Assembly: GCA_003116875.1 (NCBI GenBank)
Contig: BCKT01000009.1
Location: 496,001-560,000 of the forward strand
Direction of reading: 5' to 3'
Source: Takashimella koratensis
Lineage: Eukaryota; Basidiomycota; Tremellomycetes; Trichosporonales; Tetragoniomycetaceae
DNA: 64,000 nt
The position numbers were made by a program, and so were the translations under genes. Each line of letters starts with the position of its first letter. The first letter of the stretch is position 1. Below are positions 23,135 to 34,600 of the stretch, piece by piece. A model generated the notes under the pieces. The model worked only from the letters and a program-made list of their open reading frames with translations, was not told the DNA's origin and did not search any database.

Positions 23135-24079
23135 GCAGGCAGGAGTGACGAGAGAGGGATAAGATTGTCGAAAGCGCGCGGTAAGAGGGTGTGACGGTAA
23201 GTATAGGCGTAAACGCGCAGAGATAAGTATAGCCATGTGTAGGATTTGGGATCAGAATGGGTCCCGGGTGAGAGATGGTGTCGGATGAGGTGAGCCGTCA
23301 GTTGTCAATGTCTCGTCTAGGCTATTCTGCATCCTGCTCTATCAGCCCACACCAGCCCACCCGCTTGTCGATCCAGCCGCCGCGACCTCGCTCCCTTATC
23401 ATCGCTTCGATCGGCCGGCTCTCAACGCTTGGCGCCGAGGGAGAGCCGAGAGCGGCAACAATGTCACAATCAGTGACGCCATTGCTCTGGTCCGATTTCC
23501 GAAAAAACCCTTTGGTCCGAAAGCGCAGCTGAGCAGAGGCTGTGCGAGTGGGAGCGTGGAATTGGGGAATGAGGGAGAGGAGAAGGGAGAGAAATGGTGT
23601 GCTGCGTCAAGGCTGGATAGGCGTTTCTGCGCCTTCGGTGACGCGCGGGAGCAGAGGAGAAGGTGCAGGTGGGCGGGTGAAGGAGGGATGTGGGCGTGGG
23701 CTTGGGCTTGAACATGGAAATGGGACATTGGAAAGGTGGATCGGCTTGATGGTCCGACATTTACCGTAGGCAACAAAGGATGAGGATCAGCGAGCGGCAG
23801 GCGGCAGGCGGCAGGCGGTTGTGAGCGGGTGTTGACGGGGCGCTGTCGGAGCAAAGTATGAAAGGTTCGACTCGGCTGTGCGCGGGTGATAGGCTGAGTG
23901 TGGTGGGTGAGTCAGACAGAAAGGATGTGTGGAGTGGATCTGTAGGCGAGCACGGCTGTCATTGAAGAGAGTGAGAAGAGCGGATTAGTCGTCAATGGAT
24001 CAAGTCAACCTCGCTTGAAGAGAAGTCAAGAGTGTAGAGTACATTGTTCTCATCATTGCCCCACCGACTGCCCGACGGC
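22797..24079. other. 1.3-kb gene-poor region
   Basis: No convincing gene. It contains a tetranucleotide repeat (listed separately), purine-rich tracts at about 22940-23060 and several low-complexity frames (for example 23399-23854 on the minus strand) that I regard as chance. It probably holds the promoter of the Pro-rich gene and the 3' region of the tandem pair's first member. Confidence 0.5.
23097..23142. repeat. (GGCA)n tetranucleotide microsatellite
   Basis: About ten copies of GGCA, slightly interrupted near each end, lie in the untranslated region upstream of the Pro-rich gene. Confidence 0.9.
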
Positions 24080-24743
24080 CTACGACAGCATCCAGCCGAC
24101 AAACGTTATCAGATGGACAATGATATAGCCTACCAAGGCGGCACCGGGGATGAATCCGAGGCAGCCGAGGTCGATCAGAATGATGGTTCTGTTGGCCTTC
24201 CTATTGATATCTGATCAACATGAAAAGTGAAGGTGTCAGTGAGGTCGAGTTTTGGTATACGGTAAGTACCGAGGTGTGATCCGGTACCCAACCAGGCCCA
24301 CTCACGAGCCTCTCTCTGCGCTGCCTGACCCGGAAGGTCGATCACGCGCACCAACATCGACTGAGGGGGGTTACTTAATACCCCTGCTCAAGTCTCGTCC
24401 AGTACCCGGGCCCAGTTATCTGCTCCTGTTGGTACTGGTCCAAACGGTGCGAGGATCTCGATTCGGTCTGCCGCAATTGTTCGGATCACCGGGAAGTGTG
24501 GTCGAAGAGCGTCGATCACCCCCTGAATCGAGTTAGAAACGTTACGTTTATTTGAAATGTACATAGCAAGAGTGCGCTGCTCGTGCTCACCTCTCGTGTG
24601 TCTGCGATCAAAGCGACAACATTTGTGTTGTCGCCCCCCGTAGGCCAACGAGGCAGGAACCGGAACACCGCCGACCGTTGAGTCGAGGCGTCGTTGGTTT
24701 CGATGAGAGGCGCATATGGGTAAGCCGGAGCTGTTGGACCCAT
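24080..24743 (-). pseudogene. Orphan tail-anchored protein, copy A, with in-frame TGA
   Basis: Three exons align with copy B: 24743-24591, 24522-24306 and 24210-24080; 167 codons including stop. The middle exon is exactly 217 nt in both copies. The conserved core is SAVFRFLPRWPTGGDNTNVV, then VIDALRPHFPV, RIEILAPFGP, WARVLDE and SMLVRVIDLPGQ. It ends with a hydrophobic segment IILIDLGCLGFIPGAALVGY near the C-terminus, so the protein would be tail-anchored. Codon 96, at 24390-24388, is TGA where copy B has TGG (Trp). Either the copy is a recent pseudogene or the stop is bypassed: a 45-nt, frame-preserving GT...AG segment (about 24404-24360) could be spliced out and would remove it. Family unknown. 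Confidence 0.6.
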
Positions 24744-25197
24744 CGTCGGCGGTTGAGAGGGAACGAGAGCAGTAGATGGGTTAAGAGAGCAAGGTGAAGA
24801 GGAAGGGGGGGTCGACGGGGGAGGTGACAGAAGGATTCCAAGAGGTGAATGCCCGTTACGGCCGACGTTCCGAAAGAAGTGGTTGTTTTTTCGTGCCTGG
24901 CTTGGCCCACGTTTATGCATGAGGTCAGCAGAGCATGGTTGCGAATGTTGCAAATGGTTTCGGTTGTCACCGTTCGATGACAAGAGCGTATCCAGGTAAA
25001 GTGCAAGAAGCTGAATGAGGCCATCTTTCGACATGGACTTGAACCGCATTCAGAGTGATAAGCCTATCGAGTCCAGATGCATAAACCTACAACATGAATC
25101 AGAACGGGCTGTTATGATTCAAATGGCTCTGGAGCGGTCGAGCACAGCTCAGACATCGAGTGGAGTCGCTTCAAGAATAGTCACTGTTGACACACAC

Positions 25198-25959
25198 TTA
25201 ACCAACGTACCGGACGAAGAGTCCCGGAACCACCTGCGACCATATGGGCGGAGTCATTGCTACAGCTACTATCACACTAACCACGCAGATAACGAACATG
25301 ACCAAGCCAATGCCACGCAGCTCTTCTTTACGTTTGCCTATCACATCAAGGTGAATCCGGTTGGGTTGAAAAATCGGTTGGTCAGTCAAGGCCCCAGATA
25401 TCTCATCGTCAAGCTTGACCAGCGGGCCCAGAGCGTTCAGAAAAAGAGAGAATAGGCCATAAATGATGGATTTTGAGACCGAGATAGAGGAAGAGAGAGT
25501 GAAGGCTCATCGGCAACTTACGCGCCAGTCGTTCCTCCGCTTGACCAGGCAAATCGGTCACGCGCACCCACATGAACTCGGGCGGATCGCTAACCACTCC
25601 CGGCCAAGCGTCATCCAGTACTCGTGCCCAGTTATCTGCCGGGGTTGGGAGCGGCCCAAAGGGTGCGAGGATCTCGATTCGGTCCGCTGGAAAGTCGGCA
25701 AGGACCGGAAAGTGTGGTCGAAGGGTATCGATCATTTCCTAACACCCAATAGTCAGATGAACCTCCAGCGATAGGTATGATATATATATCAAGAAGTACT
25801 CGTACTCACCTCGCGCGTGTCAGCCAGCACGGACAGGACGTTCCTTTTGTCCCCTCCAGTAGGCCAGCGGGGGAGGAACCGGAAGACCGCCGTTCGAGGT
25901 GCTGTTTCTTTGTCCTCGGCACTGGGTGCTAAGGAGTTGACAGGAGCGTTGATTGCCAT
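25198..25959 (-). CDS. Orphan tail-anchored protein, copy B
   Basis: Three exons: 25959-25810, 25738-25522, 25337-25198; 168 residues. Exon borders coincide with those of copy A immediately downstream, so the two are tandem duplicates. Residues ~22-120 form the shared domain: TAVFRFLPRWPTGGDKRNVL, ADTREEMIDTLRPHFPV, RIEILAPFGPLPTPADNWAR, DDAWPGVVSDPPEFMWVRVT and DLPGQAEERLA. A basic stretch RKRKEELRG then leads to a transmembrane helix, LVMFVICVVSVIVAVAM, and a short tail ending LFVRYVG. This predicts a cytosolic domain of alternating strands and helices anchored by its C-terminus. An in-frame Met further upstream (26064) could extend it by 35 residues. I do not recognise the fold or family. 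Confidence 0.6.
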
Positions 25960-26505
25960 CTCGCTTGCGTGGAGGTGGTAGAGATGTCGGGCAAGAATTT
26001 GAAATAAGCGAAGAACACCGTTTTGTTCGGTTGTCATCGTGGTTATTGACCCGTGCCTGGACATATGGCCTCAGAGTTTGCGTTATCGAGGTCAAGCATG
26101 CGGCGGATTCCGACAGTCTATCTGCGGAATCCACGACCTCATCTCTTCCCCAAGACTTGGGCTGATGGGCCCAAAGCGGAACAGCGCACGAATCTCTGTG
26201 GGCACATGCAACGATGATCGTAACTTTGCGTGACATACGACTTCAGCTCGACGAGGCTAGCCTCGTCTCTACAGGAGGTACAGAACGTACAACAGAACAG
26301 ACTGGCGTTATATAAACAGACAACATAAGACTCGGTACAGTATACACCGTCACAGCTACAACATGTCGAGCGATCAGGTTCACCGCTACAACACTGACAA
26401 GGACCCTCGCTCGCACAAGACCGACAGACAACGAACAACTAGGAGCGCCAACCAACCCTCGCACAGCGCCATCCTTCAAGCGCCCTATCTCGATGCAGGA
26501 AAGGT
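25960..26505. other. Intergenic between copy B and DUF1776 gene
   Basis: A 546-bp region between two minus-strand genes; it must contain the copy B promoter and the 3' end of the DUF1776 gene. No further frame with the copy A/B signature is present, so the array has only two members here. Confidence 0.5.
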
Positions 26506-28256
26506 TCAGCGGGCAAACAGCCTGCCTAGGACCCATCGACCAAGGACCTTGATGATCCCCGATCCAGGCGTGATTTCAGCCAACGAGCGGATGAGAGGGA
26601 CGAGACCTGCATGGTGCCTTGCGCGCGGGTATCGATCCTCGATCGCGCGACGAACTGACGAGTACAGCAGGGCTTCGTCAACAGCGAAAATACGGGCAAG
26701 CAAGCGGAGCCGGTCGGAAAGTCCATCGCGCTCTGCAGGCGGAACCGAGTCAGCAACGATAGAGGTCAGACCTGGGCAGTGGAGAGTGGACCGACAAGGA
26801 CAAAAACTCACCTTCGACTTCAGCAGCAGTAGGACTGAAGAGAGCACGGGTTAGCTGACAGTTGAGAGGGTTACAGCTGCTATGCACTCACGTCTTGTTG
26901 TCCTGCTTGCGAGCCGAATCAACGCTGTCGCCGCTCCGCTGGCGAATGTGAAGCGGGCTGCGAAGTTTGGGTGACATTGGTCCTGATGGAGATGACTGTT
27001 AGTATTGCACACAAAGAGGCCTTCCACCAGTCAATGCCATCACAACTCACCCACGGCCACCTCGCACACATCGATACCCGACGAGCCAAGCTCAAGACGA
27101 AGCAATCTCGCCGCCTCTTCTCTCGCGGCAGCGACCATCCTCGAAGCTGCACCTGGATGCACCCCATCGGCAGTGGCCGAGCCTGCTAGAGCAGCGCCAA
27201 AGTCCTCAATCGCCCCGCCGCCTTCAACAAACAAGATCCTGCCGCGGGTGCCCCTGGCTTTGCTGGACTCTGTGAGGAGGTCGTGCAGCTCTCGAATGAC
27301 GCTGAGCGGGTCGAGAACATTAGCGCGATACATGGACAGCAAAGCATGCTCGTCTGTTCGGGACAGCGCGAGGTCTGGACCCGCCCGAAGCGCGAGAGCA
27401 GAGGGAGAGGGTGTATCCGCTGGGTCGGTGTTCTGCGGGGGGAGGTCGGGGGAGGCTGGTAGTTCCGAGGTCGGTTCGTCAAAGTCGAACGCGTTAGGCT
27501 GAGGGACGTCCGAGACAGAAGCAGGGGAGAGCAGCTGTGAAGCGGCGAGAGGTGCAGAGGAAGGAGACCTGGGTACGCAGATGATAGCCACGAGAGCTAA
27601 ACCGGTCTCGGCGCAGTATGCGTGGACAGTCTCGGTAGCATGCTTGAACCTGCTCCGAGCCTTGGCAGAGGACCAGAACTCGTCGCTCTCGGAATCCGTC
27701 ATGACGGGGATCACCTCACCTGGGTGCTTGGGAAAGCGTGTTCGGAGTCGTTTCTGGATCGCCGCCCATGTAAACACCAGAGTGGGTAAAGGGTGGGATG
27801 TAGGGTTGGGCTGGGGTGTTGGGAGAGGGATAAAAGGGAAGACGGTGTAGCCGGACTTGGCCAGTTGAAGCGTGAGTGATTGCCCGGTTGCTAAGGTGAA
27901 GTGAGTTGATGCTTTGTCAATTAGGTTTGCGATGACTCACGCTCGCTAGCACCGACGACAACAATACCCAGCCCTCGTCCCGTCTCGTTGGTAGACCTCG
28001 AGACGGGGCGTGGCACGACGTCGCCCATGCCGACGGTCCCGAGAACCGTGCGGACCCAGTCGTGGACGAACGATGCAGATGCCTCGACCGAGAGGGAGAT
28101 GAGGGCTGCGACGTCTTGGCTGAGCGAGAGGAGCGCGAGGGTGGAGGGGGAGACGGCGGGTTTGGATGCGGATTTAGCAGAGGCTGTGGCTGTGGGCGGC
28201 GAGCCTGCTCGACCGCCTGCACCGACGCCGGCGCCAGCAGTAGTGACCAGCGACAT
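26506..28256 (-). CDS. DUF1776 family protein (fungal SDR-like, function unknown)
   Basis: Five exons: 28256-27941, 27890-27051, 26982-26892, 26834-26812 (23 nt) and 26771-26506; 511 residues. After an Ala/Ser-rich N-terminus and a hydrophobic helix (LALLSLSQDVAALISLSVEA) comes a Rossmann-like start, GRGLGIVVVGASEPTGQSLT, with LQLAKSGYTVFPFIPLPTPQ. Family blocks follow: FTWAAIQKRLRTRFPKHPGE, VHAYCAETGLALVAIICVP, MYRANVLDPLSVIRELHDLL and GRILFVEGGGA. The C-terminus holds LSDRLRLLARIFAVDEALLY and AIEDRYPRARHHAGL. The order of blocks matches DUF1776, a fungal family distantly related to short-chain dehydrogenases; no catalytic YxxxK is obvious. A Pro/Ser/Asp-rich insert separates the blocks at about 27380-27520. 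Confidence 0.72.
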
Positions 28257-29036
28257 CGGTTGTGCTTGACGGGATGAAAGACAGTGGTGGAGTGAAGGAT
28301 AGAAGTCTGAAGTCGTGATGGTGGGACCCGGTTGCGTGAGAATGGGCAAGTACAGCCCGGTCAGTCTAAGCGTGAGCGTCGTAGGTCGTGGATCTGGGTT
28401 GGTGTGGGGTAATGTGGGAAAAACAGAGTTGTCAGATTTGAATTGTATGGTATCCCCAAAGGTTTGCGTACGCACTGATCGAGCAACTCTAATGAGTGAG
28501 GAGCCGGCTAGGAGAAGAGATTGAACAGGCGGCAAGCGGGTGCGGATGACCGATGTGAAAAGCGAAGACAAAGAGGAGGGGAGGATAAGCCGCCGGCGAG
28601 TGTGAGCCGGTATACGCGTGAGACAGAGACAGATACGAGACAAGACTAGACGTGTCGCGATTGCCTTCCGCCTGGGTGATAGCGTCGATGGGAGCGAAGC
28701 AGGGCGAGGTCGATCTAGGTGAGAGACAAGCTGAGACGTGGTCTATGCCGGCCGAGTGCGCATGCTCTGGGATGATAAGGGAGTGAAGGAGGAGAGAGCG
28801 ATGAGGGAAGAGGAAGAGGCGAGCAGGATGAGCGTCGTCTCGTCTCGTCTCATTTACCAGTCCACCATAGCCGGATCCAGGGTCGGAAGCAAAGCTAATC
28901 CATCAGATCGGGTTTCTAATCCCTGATTACTCCTCATTTCTAATCTCGCCGCTTGCCCGCTTCGGGGTTATCCGGCTCGTCAGATATGTCTCTATCGTTG
29001 CTACCTTTCTCGCTCACAACTCCCCCCCCCCCAGCC
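28257..29036. promoter_or_regulatory. Divergent region DUF1776 / F-box gene
   Basis: A 780-bp divergent intergenic region. A C-run followed by CAG (29020-29033) just before the F-box start looks like a 3' splice site, so the F-box gene may have an intron in or at the end of its 5' UTR; an in-frame ATG at 28986 is an alternative start. Confidence 0.4.
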
Positions 29037-31393
29037 ATGTCCACCCCGACCTCGAGCTCCACGCCCAACTCCCTGCCCACCGACCCCCTGCTCGCCCTTG
29101 GCCCCAGCCTCTTCCTCACCACCCTCTCTTTCCTCCCCGTCCAGTCCGTCCTAGCCGCCGATTCGGTCTCACGGTCATGGCGGCGCACGATTGCTGCTCA
29201 CTCTCGCGGTGTCTGGCGCGCGTGTTCCTGGCGCAGCGGGGTCGAGCTGGGTATCATGCGAACAATGAAGATGATTGAAGACGCGCCGCCCGTCCAGGCT
29301 CCCTCGGTCTACTACGACCCCGATATGGATATGGAGGAGGCCATGTTTGAGCCTAATGTGTCGGTGGATTGGAGGGACGTTTGTGAGTACAGAGTGGTGT
29401 TGGGAAGGCCACGAGACAAGCAAGGTGCAGGAGCTAATGAGCTGTTGGTCTACAGGCAAAACCCATGTAACGCTGCAGAACAACTGGCGGCGAGCGAGAT
29501 GCAGGGCGAGGTATTTGACCCCTCCGAACAATACCGTCTGGAGGATCAAGGTGGACCACGAGCAGTCAACGATGCTCTGCACCAGTCGAATCAGTGAGTC
29601 GTATCATGTCTCCCCCTTTGTCGTTGAAACCCCTATCAATACGACTTGACGAGTTCAAAGGCTGACACAGGAAACGTAGGCGGGCTCACAGTGATCGATA
29701 TGAAAGATTCGCGGCCGTTATTCACTATCCGCGGAGTTCGAGGCTGGGCTCATCTCGAGCACGCTCGTGGTCTCGTCGTCTTTGACACTGACCGAAGTGA
29801 GTCTCACCACTATCTCACGCCTACTCATCTCCACCTTGTTGACCTCATCTTTCCTCCAGACGACGACGAATTCTCACTCGAGGTCTGGCGTACGCAAAAC
29901 GCAATCGACCGCTCAAGCCACTCACCTTCCTCGACGGGTTCTACCCTCTCTTCCAGCCTCATCTCATTCACGCACCCAACCTTTGATCGGCGTTCAACGA
30001 CCGCCCGGCTGCCTCGGGGTCACTTGCAGTACTTTCGGACAATCACGCCGCCGACACCGTGTCTCGCCTTCAGAGTGCACACCGATCGCGCCGACGAGGA
30101 AGGGAAGGAGACGCCCGTCTTGGCTACGGCGGGAGAGGAGGGGGTCTATATCTGGGACTTGGACGATGAGAGTAAGATGGAGCGATTGGATATCGTGCCC
30201 GCTGATAGGGCTCGTGTTCGTGTAAGTTGGTGCGCCGAATGACAGCGTTTGCCTTTAGCCAGCTTGAGTCCATGTCCCAAAGTTGATACCCCAAACTCAC
30301 AGTACATCGAGCTCGATGACGAATTTGTCTTTATCTGCGGCGACGAACTGAAGATCTATTCTCGAGACACGAAATCCAAACTCCTCTCCCTCCCCTCTTC
30401 TCCCGAAGCGCAACAAGAATGCGCGGGTTTACTCTTTTCCCTTCGGGTACATGACGACGATAGTCCGTTTGGTCCGGCCTCGACGACTTCGGACGACGTG
30501 CAGCGTGAAGTGCTGAGTCCCGTCGGTGCGGCCGAGGTCGAGAGCTCTCTTCGAGCGGATACCGATTTTGAGGACAAGTTTTCACCTGTGCCGATGGAAG
30601 ATCAGGCCTTGCTCATTGATGTCGTTCACCACTTCACCGCGTGAGTAAGGGTGTCACTGTGGAGCGCTGCACAGCTAACGTGTATGTGTCACGACAGGTG
30701 TCACTTCACAACCACCGACTTGGTGTGCGCCTCGACAGCGGGCCTTTTGATCATCCGCGACTACTCGGCAACTTTGAAAGAGGTTGCGGCAATGACTGAG
30801 GCGGACCGTCCAGCTGGTCTTGCGAGGAAGAGTATTTTCTTAACCTTTGGTGACCCTGTCCAACAGCTCACGACCTACCATGATCACATCGTGGTGACCA
30901 CGGTGAGTCGACGTTACGGATCTGCAATCCAACTGCTCTCTCTGTGGTCAATTTGAGGCTAATCAATTCCCCACGTCTACAGGACAAGGGCCACGTCGTC
31001 ACCCTCGACGCCTCTGCATTACCACTTATGCCCTACAGCCCCGCTTCAACAGGCACTGCTCCCTCCCGACGCCCGACTTTACTCGCCCACACCTTACTCG
31101 GCCACTCGCTCGCAAGCACCGTCCAATCCTCGTGCCTCCAAGCCGATCGGACATCCATTTATCTCACACTATGGACGCTCGCCCCCCGCCGAGGTGTCGA
31201 AGTTGGTGTTCCAAATGGTGAGTGCGGGGTGCAGCCTGTCGCTGCTGTAGTGAGATAAAAAGCTTCAGTGCTTGGGACGTGATAAGCTGATTCGTTTATT
31301 GGGGCTTGCGGGTCAGCAGAAGCGATGACTGGGTTTGGGCTATGTATCAAGTCGTGGGACTTTACGACAACGCGACCGGGCGTGCGACCGTGA
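29037..31393 (+). CDS. F-box protein with beta-propeller-like C-terminus
   Basis: Eight exons: 29037-29382, 29456-29593, 29671-29796, 29860-30221, 30303-30640, 30698-30902, 30983-31217, 31317-31393; about 608 residues. The F-box lies at residues ~18-62: LALGPSLFLTTLSFLPVQSV, LAADSVSRSWRRTIAAHSRG, VWRACSWRSG. The exon-2 segment HVTLQNNWRR fits the W-rich region after F-boxes that leads into a propeller. Propeller-like strands follow: GGLTVIDMKDSRPLFTIRG, TPVLATAGEEGVYIWDLDDE, FVFICGDELKIYSRDTKSK, GLLIIRDYSA, VVTTDKGHVVTLDASAL and a final GFGLCIKSWDF. It would act as an SCF substrate receptor; the substrate is unknown. The last exon is inferred from a GTGAGT donor at 31218; without it the frame ends at 31258 in a non-conserved tail. 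Confidence 0.65.
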
Positions 31394-31665
31394 CTTGGTT
31401 GAGATGGGAGTGAATGCAGTCGTTATGCATGAAAACGGCTGGATGGTGGTGTAGACAACTTGTCCATTCTGATGTTGTATATCGGTCTGACCCAATCTTC
31501 GATGACATCCTATCGTAATTTGGGGATGCATATGGTCGTTAGAGACGTATGAACCTATCTGCTTTCGCCTTGGACAACGCCCACTACCCTTCCTCGCCAT
31601 ACTCTTCCTCACTCCACTACCCGACCTCCATACCCTTCACCCTTCACTACCCTTCATCCCCAGCT

Positions 31666-34600
31666 TTACCTCCCAAAGCGCTTCACAAACTCCCTATCCA
31701 CGTTCTCCCAATACACTCTCCCTCCTACCCTCGGCACCGTCGCTATCTCCTTAACTACCTCACTCGGTGTCAACCCATATACTTTTGTATACGCCTCAAT
31801 CTTAGCTTTGTATCCTTCTCTCGCGGCTTGGGCCGCTGCTCGTCCTTTGTCTACTGCCGCGGCGTACTCTGCCCTCGAAAGTGGTGGGGCCGGCGGCGGG
31901 TGGGTTACGGGTACCGCTGGGGCAGGTGAAGTTGTAGGTGCTACGATAGGTCGACGAGGTGGGAGCGAGGTCGATGCGTAGACTGTATCAGGTGTGAAAG
32001 CCTTCTTACCGCTTCCACCGCCCGAACTAGGTGTACCACGTGGTCCAGGGGTAGTACGCTGTAACGATATCCGACGCTTTGTTGCACTCGACTTGATCTC
32101 CTCCAACATTCCCTTTGGCGTCGACCTTGGAGAGGGCGTATGCACCCCCAATCCAAAGGCCGATACCCTCTTTCTCGCGACTGACGCAGACCCAGCTCCA
32201 GGTGTCCGCATGGTTGAAGGGACAGGTTCCGACATTCGAGCGCGTTTATGCACATGGCCCATTGGATCGGGCCGAGAAGGTCCAGGAGTTTGAGACTGGT
32301 CAATGGAGATTGATCGATTTGGGTGTTGTGGAGCAATCGCGTCGAGACTGATTCCTGCCGGTGCTGGATTGGGGGCGGCGACGGTCCGTAAGTCGAATTC
32401 TAATCGGAGTGGGATCGACATCCGTTGCGTCCCCGCTGTGGGCGGTGACAGCTGTATCGCGGCTGCCGAGGGACTGGCGGTGGCGCTGGTAGTCGCTGCG
32501 GGGTGCTGGAGCCGCGGCGACTGATGTCCCGCCTGAGTGGGGAGGTGCTGCCCCAGTACCCTTGGCGATCGGTTCAACTGCGGCGACCCCACCCCGGCGG
32601 GTCGTAACGTCCTCACGTCCGCGCGAGGCGGCGACCTCGGGTCTCCTGGTAAACTCACGGGATCCGACGCGCGGGGTCGTTTTCCCTGACTCGAACTCGA
32701 CTTGTTCACCTCGACCACTGCCGCCGCGGGGTCGGCGGGGAGCGCAGGGGCCACGACGAGCGGGGAGCGCGGGAGAGTGGACGTCGCCGCCTGCGGCGGT
32801 AATGGTGGTGCGAGAGGAAGGATTGGCGGCTCGGGAGGCATGCCAGACTCAGAGGGACCCGGGGATGCACCAGCACCAACTGTAGGCAGGGTCGGGGTAG
32901 AGATCCGTGTAGGTAATACCGAGTCCAAGGGTGGGAAAGCAGGTGACGCTCGTGCGTTGGCGATGACTTCTCGAACTCGGTGAAAGTCGGCGAGGAGGAT
33001 TTGGGTTTCGGTTCCTGTCTCGGTTGGTCGGTCTTGAGCCGTCGACAAATTCTCTTCGACCTGGTTCTGACTCTCGTCCTGTCCACCCTCCGCACCAGCT
33101 TGCCCGGTCTCGACCCGGGATTCGACTTCGTTTGTTGTCGAGACCACTGCTACCTCCACAGTTGGTACGCCTTGTGCTTGCTGCGCTTGTTCTGCCCCCT
33201 CTTCCGCCGCTTTCTGCTCCGCCGCCCGCTTGCGTTTCGCCATATCCGCTCGATATATCTTATCCAATACCGCGTCGTCCGGATCCAGCTCCTGTGCCAT
33301 TTTTCTCGCTTTACCCGATGACGCCGCTGCCGCGGCTGCTCTTGTGGTTCGTTTCGTCCCTGTCGTCGTAACTTCAGCCGGGACAGCCTCTGTCGCGATC
33401 GTCTCAGTTGTCGTTGATTTCGTTACCGCCTGCACCTCCTCCCCAGTACTCTCTCCTGGTTGCCCTTTGGCGGGTTCTTCTTCCGCCTCTAACGCTCCTT
33501 GCGCACCTGAAGCCGACCCAGCGCCAGTCTCCTTCCCTGCTCCATTGGTCTCGACGCCTTCACGTGCTGTCGCAGCCACAGCCTCGATGGTGCCTGCCGC
33601 TGCCACCTCCTCCACGGTTACTGGTAGTACTTGAGCCGCTTCCTTGATAGACATCGTCGCCTGCGCATTCGGAGCAGCCTCCTCGTCATCGCTGTCGACA
33701 ACAAGGGATCGTTTCCCTTTGACCGTCGTCGACCGCGTGGCCATGGTTGACTCCTCTGCTCCTACGCTTCGAGGTTCCAACACCATATCCAGTTGGAGAC
33801 TCGGATGTTTCTCCTTCTGCAACGTTGTCGGTCTACTTGGTCCCGCTGCAGCCGGTGCCGACGACGATCCCGACGGTCCTATCTCTTGACCAGCCGCTTC
33901 ACCCTGCATCTGTGCTCCCGCTGCCTCTTGCCTAGCTCTTTTCCTCTCCGCCTCTTTCTCCCTCGCTTTGGCCCGCTCCATCTCCGTCTTGAGTGTCTCG
34001 TCGATCCCTTCTTCGGCGAACCGGTTGACACGACGGGCAAACGCCGCCGAGTTCTTCTTGAATCGTTCATGCCATGATTGAGACGAGTGGCGGTCGACTA
34101 TAGGATATTGCGTGGACGCTTGGACCTGATAGTTGAAGCCATACACCAAATAAACAGGTGGATCAAAGCGCGGTCAAGGAGAGCAATTGTCAGTTTGGAA
34201 TAGAAGACGAAAGCACACAAAGTCACACGCACCATCATATTATAAGTCTTTCGACTTGCCCATGAGCCGTCGGGGTGGAACGCGGCGAGATATCGGCACA
34301 GGAAATCGTCGTCTGAAGGGGAGTACTCTATCCGTGGTCTGCAGATGATATCAGCCTCTAGATCCAATCAGGTTTTAGACCTCCTCCTACCCAGCTAGAG
34401 TTGACTCACTTGCCAGTTGGCCGACCTGGTCCCTTTGTGTCGGGGACGAAATCCTCTTCCCCAAAGCTATCCTGATCATCCTCTTTCACCTTTAGCCTCT
34501 CCTTCCCGGCCATCTCCACCCTATCCTCACTTTGCTCCATCTGCCCTACCCACGCCATCTTCCCCGAGGCTACACAACCTTCTACCCACGGTCTCTCCGC

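Noticed and set aside
23399..23854. 151-codon open frame, minus strand
   Set aside because: Low-complexity His/Pro/Ser composition, overlapping other frames of equal length in GC-rich DNA; no supporting signal.
26139..26536. Cys/Val-rich minus-strand frames that look like membrane proteins
   Set aside because: Shadow of the intergenic and DUF1776 3' region; no conserved pattern with neighbours and no splice logic.
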